Origin: Bacteroidia bacterium
GTDB lineage: Bacteria; Bacteroidota; Bacteroidia; B-17B0; Aurantibacillaceae
Direction: 5' to 3'
DNA: 40,676 bases
Assembly: GCA_026414605.1 (NCBI GenBank)
Contig: JAOAIP010000014.1
Location: 1-40,676 of the forward strand
A program made the position numbers and the translations under genes. Shown here piece by piece: positions 33,760-40,676 of the stretch. The notes below the pieces were generated by a model. It made no database searches. It had not been told where the DNA came from and saw nothing but the letters and a program-made list of their open reading frames with translations. The number at the start of each line of letters is the position of its first letter. The stretch's first letter is position 1.

Positions 33760-33787
33760 ACAACAAACATTTACACATAACTCCTAA

Positions 33788-33812
33788 AGTATTTGTAATA
33801 CTATTTTTCTTT
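33788..33812 (+). terminator. Probable terminator of nth
   Basis: AGTATT (33788-33793) pairs with AATACT (33797-33802) around a 3-base loop, followed by ATTTTTCTTT, 28 bases after the stop codon. It is short and A/T-rich, and it overlaps the 3' end of the convergent gene. Confidence 0.45.
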
Positions 33813-34127
33813 AGGATTTTTACGAATTATTTTTTTGTACTCTGGTGTAGAAATGATGCTATCTCCTTCATTTATTTGAATCTCTCGTGTTACATTAATA
33901 TTTCCAGAATAATAATCCTTTTTTTTCACGACTCTTCTATAGGTAGGCGTTACAATTACAGTATCTTCATTAGTAATAGATCTCTCTTTTTGTTTATTCA
34001 TAGATTTTGCAGAATAAACATTTTCACTTGTTCTTGAAGTATTACTATTTGGATTGCTTGTTTGGCCTAAAACATCTATTTGTCCTATCAAACAAATTAA
34101 TAGAACTAAAAAAATCTCTCTTTTCAT
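33801..34127 (-). CDS. Small secreted protein with duplicated TPxY motif
   Basis: A 108-residue protein of unknown function. A signal peptide (MKREIFLVLLICLIGQIDVLGQ) is followed by a Ser/Asn-rich stretch and two copies of a ~16-residue unit: DTVIVTPTYRRVVKKK and DSIISTPEYKKIIRKN. The units are separated by YYSGNINVTREIQINEG. The mature protein is strongly basic at both repeats. It lies 11 bases downstream of the surface-protein gene and is probably co-transcribed with it, so the two may act together at the cell surface or in the periplasm (inference). Confidence 0.7.
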   Translation of the reverse strand: MKREIFLVLLICLIGQIDVLGQTSNPNSNTSRTSENVYSAKSMNKQKERSITNEDTVIVTPTYRRVVKKKDYYSGNINVTREIQINEGDSIISTPEYKKIIRKNPKEK

Positions 34128-34138
34128 AAAATTATATT

Positions 34139-35176
34139 TTAATCAAATACAGTTAGCACTGCATGGTCCCCTATATTAGCTAATGTTGGATCGCATCTTA
34201 ACTGCCAAGGGTTAGCAGCAACTAATGGAGAAATATACCATTGTAATTGCACAGTAATAGGAGATCCAATGGTTACATTCACAGGTACTCCTGAAATTGC
34301 TGCAGATCCTCCAGTAACAACACCGTTAGCATCATCATAATCAGTCAATACACATTTTGAAATGGCCTGTTCAACACCATTTACTAGTATTCTAATGTAC
34401 ATCGTGGCTATTCCATATTGAGCCATACCGGAATTGTCTGTTAATCTAGCAGCCACAGATGCAAAAATAAATACTTTATTATGTTGTGGTGTCATAGTTA
34501 TAGACATACCCGGCATATTTACCCATGAAGTAGAAGTGGTATTGACCATACTTGTCAGTTTTACACTTTGAGCATTATTACCATATAAAGGAATACTCGC
34601 AGGAGTTTGCCAGGTAGGAGGAAGACCAGCACCTTGGCTGGTTAATATCTGTCCGCTTGTTCCCGCATTACCACCTGGCATTAAAGATCCCGAAAATTGA
34701 ACGTTGCCTGAAACATCTAATCTTTGAGCAGGAGCAGCCGTTCCAACGCCTAAACGACTATTCGTGTTGTCCCAATATAAATTTGCATTTGAACCAAGTG
34801 TAGTAGCCCCTGTCCAGAAAGCAACTCGGGTGGCTACACCTGAACCTGTTAGACCTGAAGTTGATGGTAATAATTGCACCCAGTTTGGTGAACTTGTAGT
34901 ACCTGCATTATAATAATAACCTGCTGGTGTTAATCCACCTGTACCAGTGTTATAAACTAATAAAGAATTAGCAGGACTTGGAATTGTTACACCATCTGAA
35001 GCAGAGGTGAGCGCCACTCTTGGAATAAGCAAACCTTTATTAGAAAAATTCACATCTAATCCCGCACTATTATCAGGTGCCGCCCCAGTAGCATTAATCC
35101 CGATATTTTGAGCAAGTAATAAACTGCTGTATAAACAGCCCATTAAAATTGATAAGTGAAATTTTTTAGTTCTCAT
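34139..35176 (-). CDS. Secreted surface protein, adhesin/tail-fibre-like modules
   Basis: A 345-residue exported protein (signal peptide ending LLLAQ). The N-terminal part has the pattern IGINATGAAPDNSAGLDVNFSNKGLLIPRVAL ... SLLVYNTGTG ... GYYYNAG, followed by RLGVGTAAPAQRLDVSGNVQFSG. Such modules are widespread in Bacteroidota surface proteins and resemble those of fibre proteins with chaperone tails, but no chaperone domain is seen. The last ~150 residues form a separate beta-rich domain. There is no recognisable T9SS sorting signal. The in-frame TTG at 35194 overlaps the promoter, so the ATG at 35176 is used. Confidence 0.78.
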   Translation of the reverse strand: MRTKKFHLSILMGCLYSSLLLAQNIGINATGAAPDNSAGLDVNFSNKGLLIPRVALTSASDGVTIPSPANSLLVYNTGTGGLTPAGYYYNAGTTSSPNWVQLLPSTSGLTGSGVATRVAFWTGATTLGSNANLYWDNTNSRLGVGTAAPAQRLDVSGNVQFSGSLMPGGNAGTSGQILTSQGAGLPPTWQTPASIPLYGNNAQSVKLTSMVNTTSTSWVNMPGMSITMTPQHNKVFIFASVAARLTDNSGMAQYGIATMYIRILVNGVEQAISKCVLTDYDDANGVVTGGSAAISGVPVNVTIGSPITVQLQWYISPLVAANPWQLRCDPTLANIGDHAVLTVFD

Positions 35177-35191
35177 AGTTTTATTTTTTTG

Positions 35192-35223
35192 CAAAGTTAT
35201 ACAAAAATATCCGAATAGACAAA
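35192..35223 (-). promoter_or_regulatory. Promoter of the surface-protein operon
   Basis: On the minus strand TTTG (35220-35223), 20 bases, TAACTTTG (35192-35199): a perfect match to the consensus, 15 bases before the ATG at 35176. Confidence 0.7.
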
Positions 35224-35331
35224 ATATTTTTTATACTTACATAAAAAATAGATCAACATAGATATTGATTTGCAAACTTTTCTGTAAAACATTGAGAGGT
35301 CTTTTTATACCAAAACTTAATATAAAAAACT

Positions 35332-35339
35332 TATGTTTG
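35332..35339 (+). promoter_or_regulatory. -7 box upstream of guaA
   Basis: TATGTTTG matches TAnnTTTG and is followed by CCGCTC, 26 bases before the ATG at 35366. No -33 TTG is found at the right distance. No purine riboswitch-like structure is evident. Confidence 0.45.
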
Positions 35340-35365
35340 CCGCTCATTTAAATAAGCATTAGTAT

Positions 35366-36898
35366 ATGAAACATCAAAAAATTATTATACTGGACTTTGG
35401 TTCTCAATATACCCAACTCATCGCTCGCAAAATAAGAGAACTACAAGTATATTGTGAAGTTCATCCTTTTAATTATTCACTTACTTTAAGTGAAGATATT
35501 AAAGGCATAGTATTATCAGGCAGTCCATTTAGCGTAAATGATGACAATGCGCCTATTCTTGAACTAAATAAGTTTGTTGGTAAAGTTCCGGTGCTGGGTA
35601 TATGTTATGGTGCTCAGTTGATTGCAAAAATAAATGGTGGTGAAGTGGCAAAAAGTAAAATCAGAGAATATGGTAGAGCCAAATTGGTAAATATAAATGC
35701 GGACTCAAAGTTGATGAAGAATGTTCCCGAAGGTTCGCAAGTATGGATGAGTCACGGTGATAGTATACTTCAATTACCGCAAGGGTTCAAAATAGTTGCA
35801 TCTACAGAATCCATTCCTGTGGCGGCGTATGAAAACCCTGTTCAAAAAATTTATGCTGTTCAATTTCATCCCGAAGTGTATCACTCCGAATGTGGCAAAC
35901 AGATATTATCTAACTATGTAAAAGACATTTGTGGTTGTACTGGTGATTGGACACCGCAATCATTTATTGATGAAACAGTTAAAAATCTGCAAGAACAAAT
36001 TGGAAATGATAAAGTGGTATTAGGACTATCTGGTGGTGTAGATTCAAGTGTAGCGGCACTTTTATTAAACAAAGCCATTGGTAAAAATTTATATTGTATT
36101 TTTATTGATAATGGATTACTGAGAAAAAATGAATTTCAAGAAGTATTAGAGTCATACCAACATTTAGGATTGAATGTGATAGGTATAGATGCCAAAGAAC
36201 ATTTTTATAGTGCTTTAAAAGGCATTGTAGATCCTGAACAAAAAAGAAAAACAATAGGTCGTGTATTTATTGAAGAATTTGACAAAGCCGCTCATCAAAT
36301 CAAAGATGTAAAATGGTTGGCTCAAGGAACTATTTATCCTGATGTTATAGAAAGTGTGTCTGTAAAAGGGCCAAGTGCTACTATTAAATCTCATCACAAT
36401 GTAGGGGGCTTGCCTGAAAAAATGCAATTAAAGATTGTCGAACCTTTAAGAATGTTATTCAAAGATGAAGTGCGAGAAGTAGGAAAATTATTAGGATTAC
36501 CGGATAATATATTACATCGTCATCCCTTTCCTGGTCCTGGATTAGCCATTCGTATAATAGGTGATATTACACCTGAAAAAGTGGCATTACTTCAAGAAGC
36601 AGATGCTATCTATATTGATGCTTTAAAACAAAGTGGATGGTATCATAAAGTGTGGCAAGCTGGTGCGATATTATTAAACACAAGAAGTGTAGGCGTGATG
36701 GGGGATGAACGTACGTATGAATATGTAGTAGCATTAAGATCTGTGCATTCAACCGATGGTATGACTGCAGATTGGGTACATTTGCCTTATGATTTGTTAG
36801 CATCTATATCAAATGCCATTATTAATCAAGTAAAAGGAATAAATAGAGTGGTATACGATATTAGTTCTAAACCCCCTGCTACTATTGAGTGGGAATAA
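35366..36898 (+). CDS. guaA: GMP synthase (glutamine-hydrolysing)
   Basis: GuaA aminates XMP to GMP with glutamine and ATP. The 510 residues comprise a class I glutamine amidotransferase domain with Cys80 (GICYGAQ) and His168/Glu170 (QFHPEVYHS). An ATP-pyrophosphatase domain follows with the P-loop [11 protein letters not shown] (221-231), and then the dimerisation domain ([14 protein letters not shown] ... [20 protein letters not shown]) at the C-terminus. It is monocistronic here: it is divergent from the surface-protein gene and converges on the next gene with 18 bases between stops. Confidence 0.98.
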   Translation: MKHQKIIILDFGSQYTQLIARKIRELQVYCEVHPFNYSLTLSEDIKGIVLSGSPFSVNDDNAPILELNKFVGKVPVLGICYGAQLIAKINGGEVAKSKIREYGRAKLVNINADSKLMKNVPEGSQVWMSHGDSILQLPQGFKIVASTESIPVAAYENPVQKIYAVQFHPEVYHSECGKQILSNYVKDICGCTGDWTPQSFIDETVKNLQEQIGNDKVVLGLSGGVDSSVAALLLNKAIGKNLYCIFIDNGLLRKNEFQEVLESYQHLGLNVIGIDAKEHFYSALKGIVDPEQKRKTIGRVFIEEFDKAAHQIKDVKWLAQGTIYPDVIESVSVKGPSATIKSHHNVGGLPEKMQLKIVEPLRMLFKDEVREVGKLLGLPDNILHRHPFPGPGLAIRIIGDITPEKVALLQEADAIYIDALKQSGWYHKVWQAGAILLNTRSVGVMGDERTYEYVVALRSVHSTDGMTADWVHLPYDLLASISNAIINQVKGINRVVYDISSKPPATIEWE

Positions 36899-36916
36899 TT
36901 GATTCAAAAAATTGAC

Positions 36917-37570
36917 TTAGTACACTTTATGTTTTTCATTAAATAAACGAATGTAGTAACTATACTTTTTCTTCTTTTGTTTTCGGCTTAATTGACTAAA
37001 TTCTTGATAAATTTCATTATCTCTTTTGAATAATTCTTCTAATTGTTCAATACTAAATGGATATACTTTTCCGGTTTCATAATCCAATAAAAAATCTTTC
37101 ATTTCTCTTGTTTTTACAGGCACAGCACCACCCATTCCATAAGGATAGCCCATTCCTATTGTAGAATAATAAGTAACTTCTTGAGTGCCTATAAAGTATG
37201 AAATTGATCCTAATACAGGCACTTTATAAAATGTTCCTTCATAATTGATGTATAAAATTCCATTTTGAAAATACCCCCACAAATCCTTTGAAAGCACAGT
37301 GTATTCTTGTCCTGATGAGTTTACAAAATGGATTTGGTTTTGTTGAACTACTTTTGTGAAAAAATCTAACTGATTGGTATCTATTTGTGTTTTTATGCGA
37401 GATTTGACGATGGGTTTATTTTCGCGAAATTGTATATAATCCAAATATAATCCTTCTTTCCTTTGAAATTCGGTAGAATCCGATTGGGCAAAAAGATTCC
37501 ACAATATCCCTATTGCCAAAACAGTTAGTAAAAATTTTTTATTTTTAAATGTTGTTATTTTATTAAACAT
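36917..37570 (-). CDS. Exported hypothetical protein, coupled to kynureninase
   Basis: A 217-residue protein of unknown function. The N-terminal hydrophobic stretch (FLLTVLAIGILWNLFAQS) looks like a signal peptide. The body is beta-rich (FVNSSGQEYTVLSKDLWGYFQNG, ILYINYEGTFYKVPVLGSISYFIG) with a Met/Gly-rich segment (GMGYPYGMGG). It ends with a charged helix rich in Lys and Tyr. A longer frame starts at 37597, but the ATG at 37570 is preferred: it overlaps the kynU end by 8 bases and precedes the signal peptide directly. Its expression is probably tied to kynU, though no link in function is evident. Confidence 0.7.
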   Translation of the reverse strand: MFNKITTFKNKKFLLTVLAIGILWNLFAQSDSTEFQRKEGLYLDYIQFRENKPIVKSRIKTQIDTNQLDFFTKVVQQNQIHFVNSSGQEYTVLSKDLWGYFQNGILYINYEGTFYKVPVLGSISYFIGTQEVTYYSTIGMGYPYGMGGAVPVKTREMKDFLLDYETGKVYPFSIEQLEELFKRDNEIYQEFSQLSRKQKKKKYSYYIRLFNEKHKVY

Positions 37571-38855
37571 AATTAGGCAAGATATTTTGTAGCACAAGGG
37601 CTAAATTATAAATGTCTTCAAATGAATTGTATAAAGGTACGGGTGCTAAGCGAATAACATTGGGATCTCGCCAATCGGCAATAACTCCATTGTTTATCAA
37701 ACTTTGAAATAAATTTTTGGGTTGATCAACATTGCAAACAATAGAAAGTTGTGATCCACGATTTTCAGGTGTAATGATGTTGAATATCTTTTTTCCAAAA
37801 GTATCGTTGATAAATTCTAAGGTTTCTTCTAAAAATGTAGTTAGTTGTTTGCTTTTTTGAGAAAGGTCTGACATTGTAGTAGTATCAAAAATATCAAGAG
37901 ATGCCAAGCATGCTGCCATTGATAAAATAGGGGCATTACTAACTTGCCAACGCTCTGCAGTGGGCATTGGTTCAAATATAGGTTTCATTTTGAACCTTTC
38001 TTTTTTGTCTGTGCCCCACCAACCTGCTAAAACAGGCAAATCAAAATTATTCAAATGCTTTTGATGAACAAATATCCCACCTACCGAACCTGGCCCACTG
38101 TTGAGATATTTATATGAGCACCATGCTGCAAAATCAACATTCCAATCGTGCAGGTGCAATTCTATATTTCCTGCAGCATGGGCTAAATCCCATCCACAGT
38201 AAGAACCTGCTTTATGAGCGGCTTCTGTAATTTTAGCAATATCAAATACTTGCCCTGACAAATAATTTACACCTCCTATCAAAACCAATGCTAATTCGTC
38301 TTTATGTTTTTCAATAACACTAATAATCTTTTCATCTTCAATGACAAAGTCAGGTCTTTCCGATTTTACCATTATTAAATCTTCATCAGGATTACCGCCG
38401 TGCCATTTTATTTGGGATTGAACAGCATATACATCGCTTGGAAACGCAGGAAACTCAATTAGTATTTTTCGTTTTTTCCCTTGTGGACGGTAGAAAGATG
38501 CCATTAAAAAATGCAAATTAGATGTCAATTGATTCATCATCACTACTTCTTCGGGAAGAGCCCCAACTATTTTTGCCATTTTTGGGGTGAGTAGTTCATG
38601 ATAAGAAAACCAAGGGTGACGAGCATAAAAATGACCTTCTACGCCGTATTTTGCCCAATCTTCTAATTCTTGTAAAATGTATTCTTTAGTAGTAATGGGT
38701 TGTAGGCCCAATGAATTTCCCGTAAAATACAAAACATTTTTTCCTTGATGTTGTGGAAATAAAAACTTTTGACGATAAGAAGCCAATTTATCCGATTGGT
38801 CTAATTGTTTTGCTTTTTCTTTTAAACTTTGTAGTGAAATAGTTTTATTCATCAT
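37563..38855 (-). CDS. kynU: Kynureninase
   Basis: A PLP-dependent enzyme that cleaves kynurenine or 3-hydroxykynurenine to anthranilate or 3-hydroxyanthranilate plus alanine (tryptophan breakdown, or NAD synthesis from tryptophan). The 430 residues fit the family: LYFTGNSLGLQP at the start, GWDLAHAAGN with the Asp that binds the PLP ring nitrogen, and WCSYKYLNSGPGSVGGIFVH with the Schiff-base Lys. WQVSNAPILSMAACLASLDIF and DWRDPNVIRLAPVPLYNS follow. The start is ATGATG, so 38852 is an alternative. The other kynurenine-route genes (TDO, KMO, HAAO) are not in the window. Confidence 0.96.
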   Translation of the reverse strand: MMNKTISLQSLKEKAKQLDQSDKLASYRQKFLFPQHQGKNVLYFTGNSLGLQPITTKEYILQELEDWAKYGVEGHFYARHPWFSYHELLTPKMAKIVGALPEEVVMMNQLTSNLHFLMASFYRPQGKKRKILIEFPAFPSDVYAVQSQIKWHGGNPDEDLIMVKSERPDFVIEDEKIISVIEKHKDELALVLIGGVNYLSGQVFDIAKITEAAHKAGSYCGWDLAHAAGNIELHLHDWNVDFAAWCSYKYLNSGPGSVGGIFVHQKHLNNFDLPVLAGWWGTDKKERFKMKPIFEPMPTAERWQVSNAPILSMAACLASLDIFDTTTMSDLSQKSKQLTTFLEETLEFINDTFGKKIFNIITPENRGSQLSIVCNVDQPKNLFQSLINNGVIADWRDPNVIRLAPVPLYNSFEDIYNLALVLQNILPNYV

Positions 38856-38959
38856 AAAATAATTTTTTCAAGATTTAAAAATAATAATAGAACCTATTTG
38901 TAGAACAACTAAATCACACTATTTTATTAAAATGTTGAATCGTTTTCATTTGTCTTTTA

Positions 38960-39454
38960 CTATCTATTTTTTGAAACTCTAATTATTTCAAAACCGAACT
39001 CACTGATGTTTGGCAATGGATCTTGACGCATGGCATGTACAAAATAAAATTGATACACACCGCTTTTTGCAAAGCGTACATTTTTCTTGATAGGAAGAGT
39101 AATATCATACATATCTCCTAATCCACTACCGTACCATTCTCCTTTGCTATTGGCTAAAACTAATTCTATTGTATCGGTTTTTTGGCTTTTGTCGGGATAA
39201 ATAGTTGTAAGAAACACATAAAGATTACTATAAGGATAAAGTTCTCCGTGACGAATTTTTATATTAACATCATTCAAACTTATTGTATCAATAATATCTA
39301 CTTTAAATTTTGCAGTATCTTTAGATGACCATTCTTCTTTTTCAATGTAATAATATTTGCTGTATACCGTACTTGTTTTTTTGCAAGAATAAAATAGAGA
39401 TATTAGAAGAAAAATAGATCCAACTACTACTGAATATTTTTTTTTATATTTCAT
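38960..39454 (-). CDS. gldH: Gliding motility lipoprotein GldH
   Basis: A 164-residue lipoprotein (signal peptide ending LFYSC, Cys24). The sequence pattern matches GldH, required for gliding and linked to the type IX secretion machinery: YYIEKEEWSSKDTAKFKVDI, IKIRHGELYPYSNLYVFLTT, EWYGSGLGDMYDITLPI, VRFAKSGVYQFYFVHAMRQDPLPNI. It is eight bases downstream of ricT, the order often seen in Bacteroidota. It fits with the T9SS substrates found elsewhere in the window. Confidence 0.9.
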   Translation of the reverse strand: MKYKKKYSVVVGSIFLLISLFYSCKKTSTVYSKYYYIEKEEWSSKDTAKFKVDIIDTISLNDVNIKIRHGELYPYSNLYVFLTTIYPDKSQKTDTIELVLANSKGEWYGSGLGDMYDITLPIKKNVRFAKSGVYQFYFVHAMRQDPLPNISEFGFEIIRVSKNR

Positions 39455-39462
39455 ATTTCTAC

Positions 39463-40614
39463 TTATTTCTTCTTGAAAAATTTTTGTTTTTTCTTAAATT
39501 TATCATCAAATCTTTTTAAATCTTCATCACTATTAGATACTGCAGCAGGTTCAAGTGCGGCTTGTTTGGTACTTTCTTTATTTGCCTGTTCTTCGGGGGG
39601 TAATAAATCATCGGGTAAAATGTTATTAGCATTCATTTCTAAAATTTCTTTTGTTCTTTCAATGCTTAATGGAAAGAAAACGCCTGTATTATCTTCATAA
39701 GTCCAATATATTTTTTTTCTAAATACATCTATTTTAATAAATTTGGCTTTGCCTTTTTGAGTAAGCAATACTTTGTCTTGTACATCTGGAAAATCTTTTA
39801 ATGCATCCAAATAGGTATCTAATTCATAATTTAAACAACATTTAAGTTTTCCACACTGTCCGGCTAATTTTGTTGGATTTATAGATAATTGTTGGTATCG
39901 GATAGTGGTTGTATTGACACTTCTAAAATCGGTTAGCCAAGTGCTACAACACAATTCTCTTCCACAAACACCAATTCCCCCTAATCTTGCGGCTTCTTGT
40001 CTTGCCCCAATTTGACGCATTTCTACACGAATTTTAAGTTCTGATGCTAATTTTTTTATTAATTCTCTAAAGTCCACTCTGCCATCTGCGGTATAATAGA
40101 ACGTGGCTTTTGTTTTATCGCCTTGATATTCTACATCAATGAGTTTCATTTCTAATTTCAAACTATTGGCCACTTCTCTTGATTTTAAAAGGGCTTTATA
40201 TTCTAATGATTGTGCTTCTTTCCATTTATCAATATCTTGCTGGCGGGCTTTACGAATTATCTTTTTTAAGTGAGAAGTATCGGTGATGTCTTTTTTACGC
40301 AATTGCAATCGTACAATTTCTCCTGTTGCAGATACGGTTCCAACATCATATCCCATTTCTGATTCAACCACTACTACATCACCAACATACAAGATAAACT
40401 TATTTGGATTGGTATAAAATTCTTTGCGTGAATTTTTGAATCGCACTTCTACAATGGGAAAAATGCCTTGTGGGACAATTTCAGAGATATTTCCAAGCCA
40501 ATTAAATACATTTAATTTATTACAAGATCCGGCAGAACAATTTCCACATGTAGATTTTGAATTTGTTTCAAGAGTAGTGCATCCTCTTCCTGTAATACAA
40601 CCAGTACAAGCCAT
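39463..40614 (-). CDS. ricT: PSP1-domain protein, RicT/YaaT-like
   Basis: A 383-residue Cys-rich cytoplasmic protein. The N-terminal CTGCITGRGC ... CGNCSAGSC segment is typical of the Bacteroidota form. The PSP1 domain spans ~45-270 (GDVVVVESEMGYDVGTVSATG, RQIGARQEAARLGGIGVCGRELCC) with further conserved cysteines (LAGQCGKLKCCLNYE). In B. subtilis RicT works with RicA and RicF as an iron-sulphur complex affecting RNase Y-dependent mRNA processing; the role here is inferred. The last ~50 residues are charged, low-complexity tail. It is first in the ricT-gldH unit; the promoter is not clear. Confidence 0.9.
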   Translation of the reverse strand: MACTGCITGRGCTTLETNSKSTCGNCSAGSCNKLNVFNWLGNISEIVPQGIFPIVEVRFKNSRKEFYTNPNKFILYVGDVVVVESEMGYDVGTVSATGEIVRLQLRKKDITDTSHLKKIIRKARQQDIDKWKEAQSLEYKALLKSREVANSLKLEMKLIDVEYQGDKTKATFYYTADGRVDFRELIKKLASELKIRVEMRQIGARQEAARLGGIGVCGRELCCSTWLTDFRSVNTTTIRYQQLSINPTKLAGQCGKLKCCLNYELDTYLDALKDFPDVQDKVLLTQKGKAKFIKIDVFRKKIYWTYEDNTGVFFPLSIERTKEILEMNANNILPDDLLPPEEQANKESTKQAALEPAAVSNSDEDLKRFDDKFKKKQKFFKKK

Positions 40615-40676
40615 AAAATTATTTTCGTGTGGCTAAAATACGAATATATTTACAAGTTTAGAAACGAAAGAGTAAA

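Noticed and set aside
34139-35176. Phage tail fibre or prophage remnant
   Set aside because: The modules are fibre-like, but a signal peptide is present, there is no chaperone domain, and no other phage gene is nearby.

Overview
The window looks like chromosomal DNA of a Bacteroidota bacterium, low in G+C by eye (roughly one third). The lineage call rests on several signs: GldH; a gliding-motility-type C-terminal (CHU_C) domain; a type IX secretion (T9SS type A) sorting domain on a subtilase; a SusC-like TonB receptor next to a DUF4249 lipoprotein; RicT next to gldH; and promoters of the TTTG-N~20-TAnnTTTG type with short leaders and no obvious Shine-Dalgarno sequences. It is probably a Chitinophagales/Saprospiria/Sphingobacteriia-like organism, but the exact order cannot be fixed from sequence alone. 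I see no tRNA, rRNA, CRISPR array, intact insertion sequence or prophage.

Layout. 1-1667: 3' part of an unrecognised gene. 1750-6299 (minus): a tightly coupled operon of heptaheme cytochrome/TPR lipoprotein, MltG and an orphan membrane histidine kinase. 6544-8374: ferredoxin-NADP reductase divergent from a coiled/linker protein of unknown role. 8542-10006: PhnP-like metallo-hydrolase, then L21 and L27 with a clear terminator. 10212-12473: MCE lipid-transport protein and a membrane Fe-S oxidoreductase. 12602-16021: CHU_C surface protein, ispD and a PolX-like protein with a lost polymerase site. 16077-19365: TonB receptor plus DUF4249 lipoprotein. 19434-22085: pth, a sigma/candidate anti-sigma pair on the minus strand, and clpP. 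22290-28644: envelope and secreted proteins (SurA-like lipoprotein, T9SS subtilase, SPOR protein, double amidohydrolase). 28723-30754: a CcrM/HinfI-type restriction-modification pair. 30818-33759: CoaD-like nucleotidyltransferase with an N-terminal extension, an M16 protein lacking its zinc motif, and endonuclease III. 33801-35176 (minus): small secreted protein and surface protein. 35366-36898: guaA. 36917-40614 (minus): secreted protein, kynureninase, gldH and ricT.

Most genes are housekeeping or envelope genes. The restriction-modification pair is the one clear accessory module. The recurring non-coding signals are the TAnnTTTG promoters followed by a short pyrimidine-rich leader, a three-copy GTTCTTTG intergenic motif, a GAAAGT inverted repeat, and degenerate CCCTT/AGGG relics in the two longest gene-free stretches.

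I did not find a convincing wholly new system. The best candidates for follow-up are the cytochrome-MltG-kinase operon with its duplicated sensor domain, the unusual sigma/anti-sigma pair, the CoaD-like protein with an extra domain, and the polymerase-dead PolX.
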